DNA of 26,021 bases from positions 1 through 26,021 of the IMG/VR virus record IMGVR_UViG_3300042881_001776. One strand, 5' to 3'. The stretch is from a virus. The notes beneath the pieces were generated by a model, which saw nothing but the letters and a program-made list of their open reading frames with translations, was not told where the DNA came from and did not search any database. Every line of letters starts with the position of its first letter. Position 1 is the first letter of the stretch. The position numbers and the translations under genes were made by a program. Shown here one piece after another: positions 8,347 through 15,340 of the stretch.

Positions 8347-8991
8347 ATGCCATCACAACTGCAAGGTAACTTCGGAGCGGGTTCTAGAAACCCGTTCAAC
8401 TACTCGAAGGTCATTCAGAGCACCCGTGATCCGGTGACTCAATGGCTGACGTTTGAGGAAATCACCAACCAGTTGAATTTGTTTCAGGATGAATCGCAGG
8501 ACGATTATCTTGCTCAGTTAGAACTCGCTACACGGATGGCGATTGAGGACTACTTAGGCACCCCGATCTTCAATGTGACGTATCAGGCCTCTTACATGAT
8601 CTCAGGGCTTATGGCTGCACCCGTAAGTCTTGATCTTCCCGAAGTCTCGCAGAATGGCGTGACAATCAATTGGGTGAAGTATTACACCGACCTTAATCCG
8701 CCGACACTCACGACAATTACAAGCTCAAACTACTACTATGACCCAACTGGGAACAAAGTCGTTCTCTTCGAGGTTCCCAACAACATCAACACTTACATGA
8801 CTGCTCCGATGCTTTGCCAGTACACCCTACAGGGCTCGGTCATTGGTCAGTATCCCGTTGTTAAGCAAGCGGGTCTTATGCTTCTCACTCACTTCTACAA
8901 TAATCGCTCGGCCATTTCCGCAGAGCAGCATAAACAAATGCCGTGGGCGATTGACCAACTTCTTAGACCCTACAAGCCGCTGGTGATGTAA
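8347..8991 (+). CDS. Head-tail connector (gp6/gp15-like adaptor)
   Basis: The adaptor ring that docks under the portal. The protein is 214 aa. Residues ~30-75 (WLTFEEITNQLNLFQDESQD then DYLAQLELATRMAIEDYLGT) give the helical pattern of the phage connector family: a LTxEEI-like start, Asp-rich turn, and an A..xAIEDYLG helix. Position just after the capsid genes is the expected one. It follows the second capsid stop by two bases and its SD is weak (GGAACTTAAAG), so it may depend on coupling. The C terminus overlaps the next start as TAATG. Confidence 0.82.
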   Translation: MPSQLQGNFGAGSRNPFNYSKVIQSTRDPVTQWLTFEEITNQLNLFQDESQDDYLAQLELATRMAIEDYLGTPIFNVTYQASYMISGLMAAPVSLDLPEVSQNGVTINWVKYYTDLNPPTLTTITSSNYYYDPTGNKVVLFEVPNNINTYMTAPMLCQYTLQGSVIGQYPVVKQAGLMLLTHFYNNRSAISAEQHKQMPWAIDQLLRPYKPLVM

Positions 8992-9332
8992 TGGTCTTAC
9001 GCGTCGACGAAATAAGCATCAATAATCTGTCGTTCACCATCACAAATTTGGGTGAGCAAACGACAGTCGAGACGCTTTGGTTCAAGACGCGAGCAAAGAC
9101 TAAGTCGGTTCACAATCGGATTCGCACGTTAGAAAAGTTCAGGCAATACGACAACATGATGGACTTTATCGTTAACTACACGCCTAACATGCGGACGATC
9201 TCGGATAATCAAGAGGATTACTCCATTACATTCCGAGGTAACAGTTGGCGGATCGCAGAGGTTTACGAGCACGATGACAGGCAATGGGTCTCGCTGATGT
9301 GCTACAGAAACGAACCTAGCGTGGCGGTCTGA
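8991..9332 (+). CDS. Head closure / head-tail joining protein
   Basis: This 113-aa protein probably forms the stopper ring that closes the filled head. Its pattern (short beta strands, a central TLEKFRQYDN segment, then FRGNSWRIAEVYEHDDRQWV and SLMCYRNE at the C terminus) resembles the phage head-tail joining family, in which a late W-x-I..v....R..W..l.c stretch is typical. Support is moderate and gene order adds to it: it sits between connector and tail terminator. The start is a TAATG overlap with the previous stop. Confidence 0.72.
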   Translation: MVLRVDEISINNLSFTITNLGEQTTVETLWFKTRAKTKSVHNRIRTLEKFRQYDNMMDFIVNYTPNMRTISDNQEDYSITFRGNSWRIAEVYEHDDRQWVSLMCYRNEPSVAV

Positions 9333-9333
9333 T

Positions 9334-9738
9334 ATGGGGCAAAATAGCGCGGTTGTTTATGCTCAAGCGATACAAGCGCAATTAGTCACGGTTTGCACGC
9401 CGACTCCAGTTTATGCAGTGTTCAACCGTAACTTTGCAAGCGAACCGACTTTTGTAACGTGGCAGCTCAGAGACGTTCATCAGCCGGTTTATACAGGGCC
9501 ACAGTCGGTGAAGGGTATAGACAGACCGGTGTTTCAGGCTACAGTGTTTGCTCAGTTGATGTCGAATTGTTTTAATAAGGCGCAACAGATTGTGGATGCC
9601 TTACACGGTTATCAGGGAACTTTTGGTGGACTTTTTTTTGTGTCAAAGGTCGATGTTGATTGGCTCTTTCACACATACGACAACGACAGCAAATTAAATC
9701 AAATCGTTCTTGATTGCACTTTAGACATTCCTGCTTAG
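9334..9738 (+). CDS. Tail terminator / tail completion protein (DUF3168-like)
   Basis: A 134-aa protein likely to cap the tail tube on the head-proximal side. The pattern of an N-terminal helix (YAQAIQAQLVTVC), a central TWQLRDVHQPVYTG segment, IDRPVFQATVFAQ, and then a helix (NKAQQIVDALHGY) fits the DUF3168 / tail terminator family. It sits between head closure and tail tube genes, where such proteins belong. Two bases separate its ATG from the previous stop. Assignment is by pattern and order; no catalytic residues are expected. Confidence 0.68.
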   Translation: MGQNSAVVYAQAIQAQLVTVCTPTPVYAVFNRNFASEPTFVTWQLRDVHQPVYTGPQSVKGIDRPVFQATVFAQLMSNCFNKAQQIVDALHGYQGTFGGLFFVSKVDVDWLFHTYDNDSKLNQIVLDCTLDIPA

Positions 9739-9749
9739 TGAGGTGAAAA

Positions 9750-10244
9750 ATGGCTCTTCCTAATAAAGTTTTACCCGGCTTTAGCGCCTCGCTCTATTGC
9801 CAACCAACTGCAACCCCAACTCCGTTAACGACTGCAAACCTTTCTGTGGTTGCAAGCGTTTCGGCTATCGCTGTAGCGGCCAATCTTGTCCCTGTCGAAG
9901 CAATCCCTGCTTTTGGTCAGGATGATGCGGTTGCTAACTTCTCGGTTGCTGGCTCGCGTCAATCTGACAAAATCCCCGTTCAGTCTGCGCCTACAAGCAT
10001 GACGGTTGTAGCGGCGTGGAATCCGTCAGATACGGTTCTTCTTCTGCTTCGCGGCGATGCTTATAACGGCACGATTGATCGCACGTTTGTTGTCGCAGCA
10101 ACGGATGGCACAAATATTGTTTACTACGCTTTTAACGGTCGAGTAAGCCAGTGGACGATTGATCCTGCTCCCGGCGCTGAAGCTCAGGTGACATTCACCA
10201 TTCACCCCAGAGGTAATCAATATGGCTGGTCAAACAATGTCTGA
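9750..10244 (+). CDS. Major tail tube protein
   Basis: This protein forms the stacked rings of the tail tube. It has 164 aa, mostly predicted beta strand and low in charge, with the usual ALPNKVLPGFSASLYCQPTA start and a WNPSDTVLLLLRGDAYNGTI segment typical of small tail tube proteins. A strong SD (GAGGTG, in TAGTGAGGTGAAAAATG) fits an abundant protein. It lies between the terminator-like gene and the chaperone/tape measure region. The next small ORF overlaps its 3' end by 23 bases. Confidence 0.85.
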   Translation: MALPNKVLPGFSASLYCQPTATPTPLTTANLSVVASVSAIAVAANLVPVEAIPAFGQDDAVANFSVAGSRQSDKIPVQSAPTSMTVVAAWNPSDTVLLLLRGDAYNGTIDRTFVVAATDGTNIVYYAFNGRVSQWTIDPAPGAEAQVTFTIHPRGNQYGWSNNV

Positions 10245-10401
10245 TTTTCTTGAGGGCATGAAGGAATACTATGGCGATCTTCACCAATACGCTAAAGGCC
10301 ATTCCTTTACCCTACAAGAGGTGGATGGCGCCCTACAGGAAGCCGAAGCCGCTGAAGCTGTCTGTTTAAATGTAATGAGGCAATATGCAGCGAGCGAGTG
10401 A
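10222..10401 (+). CDS. Small unknown tail-region protein (59 aa)
   Basis: The ORF encodes MAGQTMSDFLEGMKEYYGDL then HQYAKGHSFTLQEVDGALQE and AEAAEAVCLNVMRQYAASE. It overlaps the tail tube gene by 23 bases and the next ORF by 17. AGAGG in CCAGAGGTAATCAATATG is a good SD. The protein is acidic and mostly helical. I do not recognise it. Position after the tube suggests a role in tail assembly. Confidence 0.75.
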   Translation: MAGQTMSDFLEGMKEYYGDLHQYAKGHSFTLQEVDGALQEAEAAEAVCLNVMRQYAASE

Positions 10402-10609
10402 CGATTTACTGAGCTATCTCATCACGCAAGCCCAGACCGGTGCTAAAAACTGGTTTGGGTATCCACAACAACGGCTCATCAACATTTCACTGTGCCATCA
10501 GATCGCGGCTAATCACGCTGACTGCATGTCACCGGATGAAGTGGTTGATTACGTCCTGAAACTAAACGATCAGATCTTCAAGCGCATTGTCACCAATGGG
10601 CAAACTTGA
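10385..10609 (+). CDS. Small unknown tail-region protein (74 aa)
   Basis: A 74-aa helical protein, not recognised. It starts in the 3' end of the 59-aa gene, with TGAGGC just upstream of the ATG as a possible SD, and its end overlaps the HK97-gp10-like start by 14 bases. It has a conspicuous WFGYPQQ segment and a C-terminal SPDEVVDYVLKLNDQIFKRI helix. Tight packing on both sides and translational signals support a real gene. It may act with the 59-aa protein. Confidence 0.7.
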   Translation: MQRASDDLLSYLITQAQTGAKNWFGYPQQRLINISLCHQIAANHADCMSPDEVVDYVLKLNDQIFKRIVTNGQT

Positions 10610-11072
10610 AGTTAAGGGATTCAGAGAATTTGAGGATTCCCTTTTAGAGCTAGCCGAGGAATTTGGCACGACCAAAGCTCGACGTTCTTTACTTCCCGGT
10701 CTTAAGTCTGCGATGGAGCCCGTTAAGGCTGCTATTAAGGGAAGGGTTCCCGTTGATACTGGCAAGCTCCAGTTAAAAGTCAGGAACGGCGCAAAGGTTG
10801 CAACCCGCAAGGACAAAAACAAAAAGTATCTGAGCCGTGATACGGTGGCTTTTGGTTTTGTCGATGTCGGTGTTGGTTATCGAGATTCGAAGGGTGAATA
10901 TCGACCCGCTGCCGAAGCTATAGAGTTTGGCACTGCTGAACAACCAGCAAGACCGTTTATCCGTAACTCTTTTCAATCAATGGCATCATCAGCCCTTGAT
11001 CGTTTAGCGTCTTTACTGGGCGCTCATATGGATCTCTGGGCAGCAAAACAACGAGCAAAGGTTAGAAAATGA
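10596..11072 (+). CDS. HK97-gp10-like tail completion protein
   Basis: A 158-aa protein of the HK97-gp10-like family, thought to act at the head-tail junction or in tail completion. Diagnostic features are an N-terminal helix, V51-P-V-D-T-G56 (the family's vDTG motif), and the later EFGTAEQPARPFIRNSF, matching the E.GT....RPF(I/L)RP pattern. The frame opens with a TTG at 10587; I prefer ATG 10596 (MGKLEVKG), since the family usually begins so, although no clear SD supports either. In HK97-like phages this gene normally precedes the tail tube; here it follows it and two small genes. The stop overlaps the chaperone start as ATGA. Confidence 0.82.
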   Translation: MGKLEVKGFREFEDSLLELAEEFGTTKARRSLLPGLKSAMEPVKAAIKGRVPVDTGKLQLKVRNGAKVATRKDKNKKYLSRDTVAFGFVDVGVGYRDSKGEYRPAAEAIEFGTAEQPARPFIRNSFQSMASSALDRLASLLGAHMDLWAAKQRAKVRK

Positions 11073-11536
11073 AAATACAGGACAGATTTGGAAAGTCATT
11101 TCAACGACAGACTCACGCGGACATTGATTTCGCTGGGCATACCTTAAAAGTCTATCTTCCAACTCGGAAAGAAATGTTAGGACTTGAGGACAAGATCAAA
11201 AACCCACCGGATGCTTTAGTTGCTGAAGAGTACGAGAAGCTACACGCCACATTTCAAAAGCTCTACAAGATCAATCAAAACGTCAATGCCGAGTTTAAGG
11301 ACGATGACATTGTTGTAGAGGGAAGAAGTTTAAGAGAAGCTGCAAAGTTTAAAGCTCAGGATTTAATGCGTGAAATCGCCTATGTGAATCTGGTCGGATT
11401 TGAAGAGGGCGACGAAATGCTTGCTCTATCTTACGAGCAGATTTCCGAGACCTTTTCAGAGGCGCAGATTAAGCACTTAGTCAGTTTGATTGAAAAAGCA
11501 GTCAATCCTGATTACGAGGCCATCCAAAAAAACTAA
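11069..11536 (+). CDS. Tail assembly chaperone (lambda G-like)
   Basis: A 155-aa acidic, helical protein that would bind the tape measure and recruit tube protein during assembly. The family is poorly conserved in sequence. Support comes from position directly before the tape measure and from the -1 frameshift signal at its last codons (AAA AAC TAA at 11528-11536). It starts by an ATGA overlap with the upstream gene. Confidence 0.87.
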   Translation: MKIQDRFGKSFQRQTHADIDFAGHTLKVYLPTRKEMLGLEDKIKNPPDALVAEEYEKLHATFQKLYKINQNVNAEFKDDDIVVEGRSLREAAKFKAQDLMREIAYVNLVGFEEGDEMLALSYEQISETFSEAQIKHLVSLIEKAVNPDYEAIQKN

Positions 11537-11886
11537 AGGGGTCGCTATATCGTCAGGTTAGGGCTACGGCGATCTTTAACGGTCAAAGTCCTGAAGTGTT
11601 CGATAGCCTTGATGTAGCGACCGTCCGAGAGTTAGAATTGATGTACCGCGACGGCATGATCGGGGCGAGACATAACTTAATGTTGATCTCGCACTTAATG
11701 GCAATCGTTTACAACGCATTGTCTAAGAACCCGATGAAAAGCCGCGAGTTCTTCCCGCATTTGGAGGAGTATTTCATCCCTCCCAATTACATGACAAAAC
11801 AAGAACGTGATTTTCTGGCGTTCACTTCGCTACCCGGATTCAAAGCGGAGTTTCTTGAGATATTAGGGGGAAATCGTGGCGGGTAA
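11069..11886 (+). CDS. Tail assembly chaperone frameshift product (lambda G-T-like, -1 at A AAA AAC)
   Basis: A programmed -1 frameshift at 11527-11533 joins 155 residues of the G-like frame to 117 residues of the -1 frame (from CTA at 11533 to the TAA at 11884-11886), giving a product of about 272 aa. The sequence across the join reads EAIQKN then LKGSLYRQVRATAIFNGQSP. The downstream part has no SD of its own; the GTG at 11596 is an internal codon. Length and arrangement match lambda G/GT. In that system the minor GT form binds both tape measure and tube subunits. Confidence 0.87.
11527..11533 (+). promoter_or_regulatory. -1 ribosomal frameshift slippery heptamer
   Basis: The heptamer A AAA AAC is in the correct phase: AAA (11528-11530) and AAC (11531-11533) are zero-frame codons and are directly followed by the TAA stop. 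Slippage to AAA AAA keeps the first two positions of each codon paired. It is one of the standard X XXY YYZ sequences used by phage tail chaperone genes. Confidence 0.92.
11540..11622 (+). promoter_or_regulatory. Predicted frameshift-stimulating stem downstream of slippery site
   Basis: GGTCGCTATATCG (11540-11552) can pair with TGATGTAGCGACC (11610-11622): 13 pairs, two of them G-U. The stem begins 6 bases after the heptamer, in the usual 5-9 base spacing for a stimulator. Next to it, TCAGG (11553-11557) can pair with CCTGA (11590-11594), stacking a second helix. Pairing was checked base by base; folding energy was not computed. Confidence 0.68.
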
Positions 11887-13606
11887 ACTTATTGCAGCCC
11901 TACAAGTTGCTCTCGGTCTAGAGAGTGCAAAGTTTGTTCAAGAAGTCGACAGGGCGAGACAAAAAACCCGTGAGCTAAAAGTATCCGTAGACGTTCTGGG
12001 AACGGCTATAGGCGCACTACGCAGCCCGATGTTGTTAGCCGCAGGCGCTGCCACAGCTTTTGCCACATCCTTTTTCAAAGCCGCAGATGCGGTTAATGAC
12101 TTTGCCGAGGGCTCCGGTCTAGCCATTGAGGAAGTCTTAGCCCTGCAAAGCGCGATGGTGCAGTCAGGGAAAGAAGCCGATAACGCCGCACAGATGTGGG
12201 ACAGGTTCTCTACGACTTTAGGTGGCGCTGCTGACGGGCAAAAGGAACAGGCAGATCTTTTTAAGGAACTCGGTGTAAGCATTGCTGACGCAGGAGGAAT
12301 GCTGCGTCCTGAGATTGAGATCTTTAGAGACCTAACCGCGGTACTTTCCCAGATGGCTCCGGGCGCAGAGCGGGCGAGACTTCAGGTTCAACTATTTGGC
12401 AAGCAGTTTGCCAACATAGACATATCTAAGATCGACCAGCTCTCAAGAAACACCGACAAGTTCACCGGCGAGGCTAAGAAGGGTGTTTTAGCTATTGGCG
12501 AGATCGGTGATGCGATAGACCAGTTAACCGAGAAGGCAAAGATCGGCTTTCTCACGATGATGGGCAAAGCGCGTGACGCGTGGACGGGCATCAAAAAGTT
12601 CTTAGGATTCGGCGAGGAAGAAGCTCCGGCTCCGGTTGCCAATGTTGCTAAAGGCGGCATACAGTCAGGAACGAGAGTAAAGGCGGTTAAAGACACAAAC
12701 GCAGACTCAGCGGCAAAAGCCCTTAAGTCCTATCTTGAGGGTTTAGACGCTCAGATTCTTAAACTTAGAGAAGGCGAGGAAGCCGCGCTTAGGTTTGAAG
12801 CTGCAAAACAAGGAGGCCCTGCTGGCTTAGAAAAGATGGAGCAAATCATTAAGCTCCGTAGAGAAGAAGCCGAGATGCAAGAGCAGCTACAAAGAAACGC
12901 AAGGGAAGCACAGCAAGAACTAGCGGCAGCCGAAGATCTGCGAAAGATGAGGCAGGATCAGATCATCAAGGATTACGAGAAACAGATTGAGATTGAGAAA
13001 GAAGCTCAACAGGTCGCTCTAGACGCAATGTGGCAGGCCGAGGTCACGGCTAACAAAGAATTAGAAGCGATGGATCTCACAAGGAAGGAAAAAGACGAGC
13101 AATTAGAGCTGCTTGAGGATCTTCGGGATGGTTATAAATCTCTCGGCTCAACTATCGTAGAAGCCTTCATGCAGGGCAAGTCAGCCTCACAGGCTTTCAA
13201 ATCTGCGCTCAGTTCTCTCTTGCAGAAACTTGCCTCAAGATCGCTTGATAAGTTTTTGGATGCCATCTTCAAGCCCAACATGACGGGCGCTCCATCATTG
13301 TTTGAGAACTTTATGTCGACCATTCCCGTTATCGGCGGGATTTTTGGTAAGCGAGCCGGAGGAGGACCTGTCAACTCTGGAAGCCCTTATATCGTGGGTG
13401 AAAGAGGCCCTGAGTTGTTTGTGCCGAGCATGTCTGGGCAAGTCGTTCCGAATTACGCGATGGGCGGTGCAACAACCGTGAACAACTACAACATTCAAGC
13501 TATTGACGTAAAGTCTTTTGAGGATCGGCTTTTAGGGAGTTCTAAGGCTGTGTGGGCGGCAAATCAATACGCCAACAAATCATTAAGTGTCCGAGGTAGA
13601 ACATGA
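11876..13606 (+). CDS. Tail tape measure protein
   Basis: The protein (576 aa) sets tail length and passes through the tube. Start is GTG at 11876 with an excellent SD (AGGGGG, 11865-11870) and 11-base overlap with the chaperone frame. Features in order: a helical N-terminal part, a hydrophobic stretch ~47-74, a helical tape region with strong charged coiled coil ~280-410, and a C-terminal part with RAGGGPVNSGSPYIVGERGP then ELFVP (~493-517), which is common at tape measure C termini. At about 1.5 angstroms per residue it predicts a tail near 85 nm. No lytic domain is seen. Confidence 0.93.
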   Translation: MAGKLIAALQVALGLESAKFVQEVDRARQKTRELKVSVDVLGTAIGALRSPMLLAAGAATAFATSFFKAADAVNDFAEGSGLAIEEVLALQSAMVQSGKEADNAAQMWDRFSTTLGGAADGQKEQADLFKELGVSIADAGGMLRPEIEIFRDLTAVLSQMAPGAERARLQVQLFGKQFANIDISKIDQLSRNTDKFTGEAKKGVLAIGEIGDAIDQLTEKAKIGFLTMMGKARDAWTGIKKFLGFGEEEAPAPVANVAKGGIQSGTRVKAVKDTNADSAAKALKSYLEGLDAQILKLREGEEAALRFEAAKQGGPAGLEKMEQIIKLRREEAEMQEQLQRNAREAQQELAAAEDLRKMRQDQIIKDYEKQIEIEKEAQQVALDAMWQAEVTANKELEAMDLTRKEKDEQLELLEDLRDGYKSLGSTIVEAFMQGKSASQAFKSALSSLLQKLASRSLDKFLDAIFKPNMTGAPSLFENFMSTIPVIGGIFGKRAGGGPVNSGSPYIVGERGPELFVPSMSGQVVPNYAMGGATTVNNYNIQAIDVKSFEDRLLGSSKAVWAANQYANKSLSVRGRT

Positions 13607-14250
13607 GCTTCCAGACCATTCTTGATATTTCGCAAAGCATCACGGTTAATAACCGAAGGATGGTTGGGCAGCAATACTCACGCTCTGGGCAAGTGAGAAC
13701 GGCTTTATATGTCACAGCGGTTCCGTGGGTGTTTACAGTCAAGCCTCATTCTTATCTGTACTACCCTCAAGTTCGAGATGTCATCCAGACGATTGATAAC
13801 TTAGATCGACAAACCGCGGCGAACATTACGTTTAACACTACAACGCTTCAATGGTTCACCGAGTACAAAGGTGGTCTCACTTCAGGGCAAGCCTCGGCGT
13901 TAACGCTTGCTAGCGTTCCTGCTCCTAACGCGACAACAATTTCGGTCGGCAATCTTCCTGCTGTTTCTTCCTCAACGGTTGTATTCGCTGCGGGAGACTT
14001 TCTTCAGATCGGAAACTACCCATATAAAGTAACAGCACAGGTCTTGAGAGGCTCAGGATCGACCGTTAACGTCACATTACACCGACCAGTGATAGGAACG
14101 CCATCCACTGGAACTTTGACGGCTGTAGGCGCTGCCTGCACGTTTAATGTGGTAGCTGAGACATGCCCGACTTACACGTTAAGACCAATGACGAATGGTG
14201 CGTTTGTCGATTGGGATAACGACTTTGTTTTCAGGGAAAACGTCCAATGA
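13603..14250 (+). CDS. Distal tail (Dit-like) / minor tail protein
   Basis: A 215-aa beta-rich protein directly after the tape measure, in the place of the distal tail protein. The N-terminal half has FTVKPHSYLYYPQVRDVIQT, the middle a Ser/Thr/Val-rich insertion, and the end TLRPMTNGAFVDWDNDFVFR. I recognise it as a minor tail protein by position rather than by motif. It is coupled at both ends by ATGA overlaps (13603-13606 and 14247-14250). Confidence 0.62.
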   Translation: MSFQTILDISQSITVNNRRMVGQQYSRSGQVRTALYVTAVPWVFTVKPHSYLYYPQVRDVIQTIDNLDRQTAANITFNTTTLQWFTEYKGGLTSGQASALTLASVPAPNATTISVGNLPAVSSSTVVFAAGDFLQIGNYPYKVTAQVLRGSGSTVNVTLHRPVIGTPSTGTLTAVGAACTFNVVAETCPTYTLRPMTNGAFVDWDNDFVFRENVQ

Positions 14251-14903
14251 GCACAGCTATAGCGGCGCTTTCCTCAGCGTCGATTACCCATTCAGAGTTC
14301 GTAAGGTTAGTCACTAGCACCAACACTTATACCTTTTGCAGTGCAGCAGCATCTATCACGGTGTCAGGGATTACGTTTACCGGATTGGGAAGCCTTCTTT
14401 CTGTCGGTGATGTGCAGAGAGATCTGAAGGCAACTTCTGATGACATGATTGTGAGCCTGATTGGGATTGACCCGACCAACGTTTCACTGATTCTTGCTAA
14501 CAACATAAAAGGCTCAACGGTTGAGATCTGGAGGGGATTCTTCGATTCTAATTACCAGATCATCACAAGCCCTACGACGCAGTTCTTCAAGCGTTATCAG
14601 GGGATTGTTAATAGTGTGAGTTTGAGCGAGGATTTCGATCAAGAGAACCGATCAAGAACGGTTAGCTGTTCAATTTCTTGCGCTTCGTTTAGAACCATTC
14701 TAGAAAACAAAATCTCTGGCATCAGGACAAACCAGAATACATGGCGAGCTCTTTATTCATCTGACGCAAGTATGGATCGAGTCGACGCAATCACCGGACA
14801 ATACTTTGACTTCGGCGCTCCTCCTCAGTCTGGAGGGTTATCAGATCCAAATGCCGGATCGTCAGGCGAATACGTTTACGAACAGGACACATCAGGTTTA
14901 TGA
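14247..14903 (+). CDS. Tail tip hub protein, DUF2163 / lambda gpL-like
   Basis: A 218-aa protein between the Dit-like protein and the GNAT protein. The stretch ITSPTTQFFKRYQGIVNSVS and the following SEDFDQENRSRTVSCSISCA is reminiscent of the N-terminal hub domain in DUF2163 proteins (GTA gene 13) and of lambda gpL, in which a W.G.i......d....l.l....a pattern recurs. WRGFFDSNYQ earlier fits the same scheme. Two cysteines lie in the SCSISCA stretch; zinc or Fe-S binding as in gpL cannot be decided. Confidence in tail-tip role is fair, in the family lower. Confidence 0.58.
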   Translation: MSTAIAALSSASITHSEFVRLVTSTNTYTFCSAAASITVSGITFTGLGSLLSVGDVQRDLKATSDDMIVSLIGIDPTNVSLILANNIKGSTVEIWRGFFDSNYQIITSPTTQFFKRYQGIVNSVSLSEDFDQENRSRTVSCSISCASFRTILENKISGIRTNQNTWRALYSSDASMDRVDAITGQYFDFGAPPQSGGLSDPNAGSSGEYVYEQDTSGL

Positions 14904-15337
14904 GATACGCAACAAAATACGACATGCCACATCTGTTAGAGATGCTAAAAGAATACGCAAAAGAGGCAGGCGTAAAAGCACTGCAAGAAAAACAGAACGA
15001 AGATCAAGTGAAAAACTTGTTCGATCAAATGATGAACGGTAGAGGCTTTGTGCTTGTCGACGATAACCTAAGAGGATTTCTTGCGGCTTATATTTCAAGG
15101 AACTTCTGGAACCGATACATACGAGAACTTCATGAGGTAGCGTGGTGGGTCATGCCTGAATACCGAAGCACAAGCGTCGGTGGTCGATTGTGGTTAAGGT
15201 TTAACCAGCTTGCTCAAAACCTTCTTGATCAAAAAAAGATAGACATTGTGTGCACAAGCCTGATGCCTTCCAGCCCTGAGATTGACTATACAAAATACAA
15301 CTACAGACCTTTGCAAGCCACATTCTTTCGAGAGTAG
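14900..15337 (+). CDS. GNAT-family N-acetyltransferase-like protein in the tail-tip operon
   Basis: A 145-aa protein with the layout of a small GNAT acetyltransferase: N-terminal helices (MPHLLEMLKEYAKEAG), strand FVLVDDNLRGFLAAYI, then ELHEVAWWVMPEYRSTSVGG ending in RLWLRFNQLAQ, the family's acetyl-CoA loop and helix. In the Q/R-x-x-G-x-G loop the first glycine is Ser92 (R89-S-T-S-V-G94), so acetyl-CoA binding may be altered. It overlaps the hub gene by 4 bases and precedes the J-like gene by 3, within one transcription unit. In GTA- and lambda-like tails this position is normally held by a cell-wall peptidase (g14 or K). Substrate unknown. Confidence 0.8.
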   Translation: MRYATKYDMPHLLEMLKEYAKEAGVKALQEKQNEDQVKNLFDQMMNGRGFVLVDDNLRGFLAAYISRNFWNRYIRELHEVAWWVMPEYRSTSVGGRLWLRFNQLAQNLLDQKKIDIVCTSLMPSSPEIDYTKYNYRPLQATFFRE

Positions 15338-15340
15338 ATC

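Noticed and set aside
10587-10595. TTG start at 10587 for the gp10-like gene
   Set aside because: ATG 10596 gives the usual MGKLEVKG start; neither has a good SD, so the start remains uncertain.
11596-11886. Independent gene from a GTG at 11596
   Set aside because: No SD; the frame is open back to the slippery site, so it is the T part of the G-T frameshift product.
14806-15042. Plus-strand ORF of 78 codons over the hub-GNAT junction
   Set aside because: Arg/Thr/Ser-rich shadow frame overlapping two supported genes.
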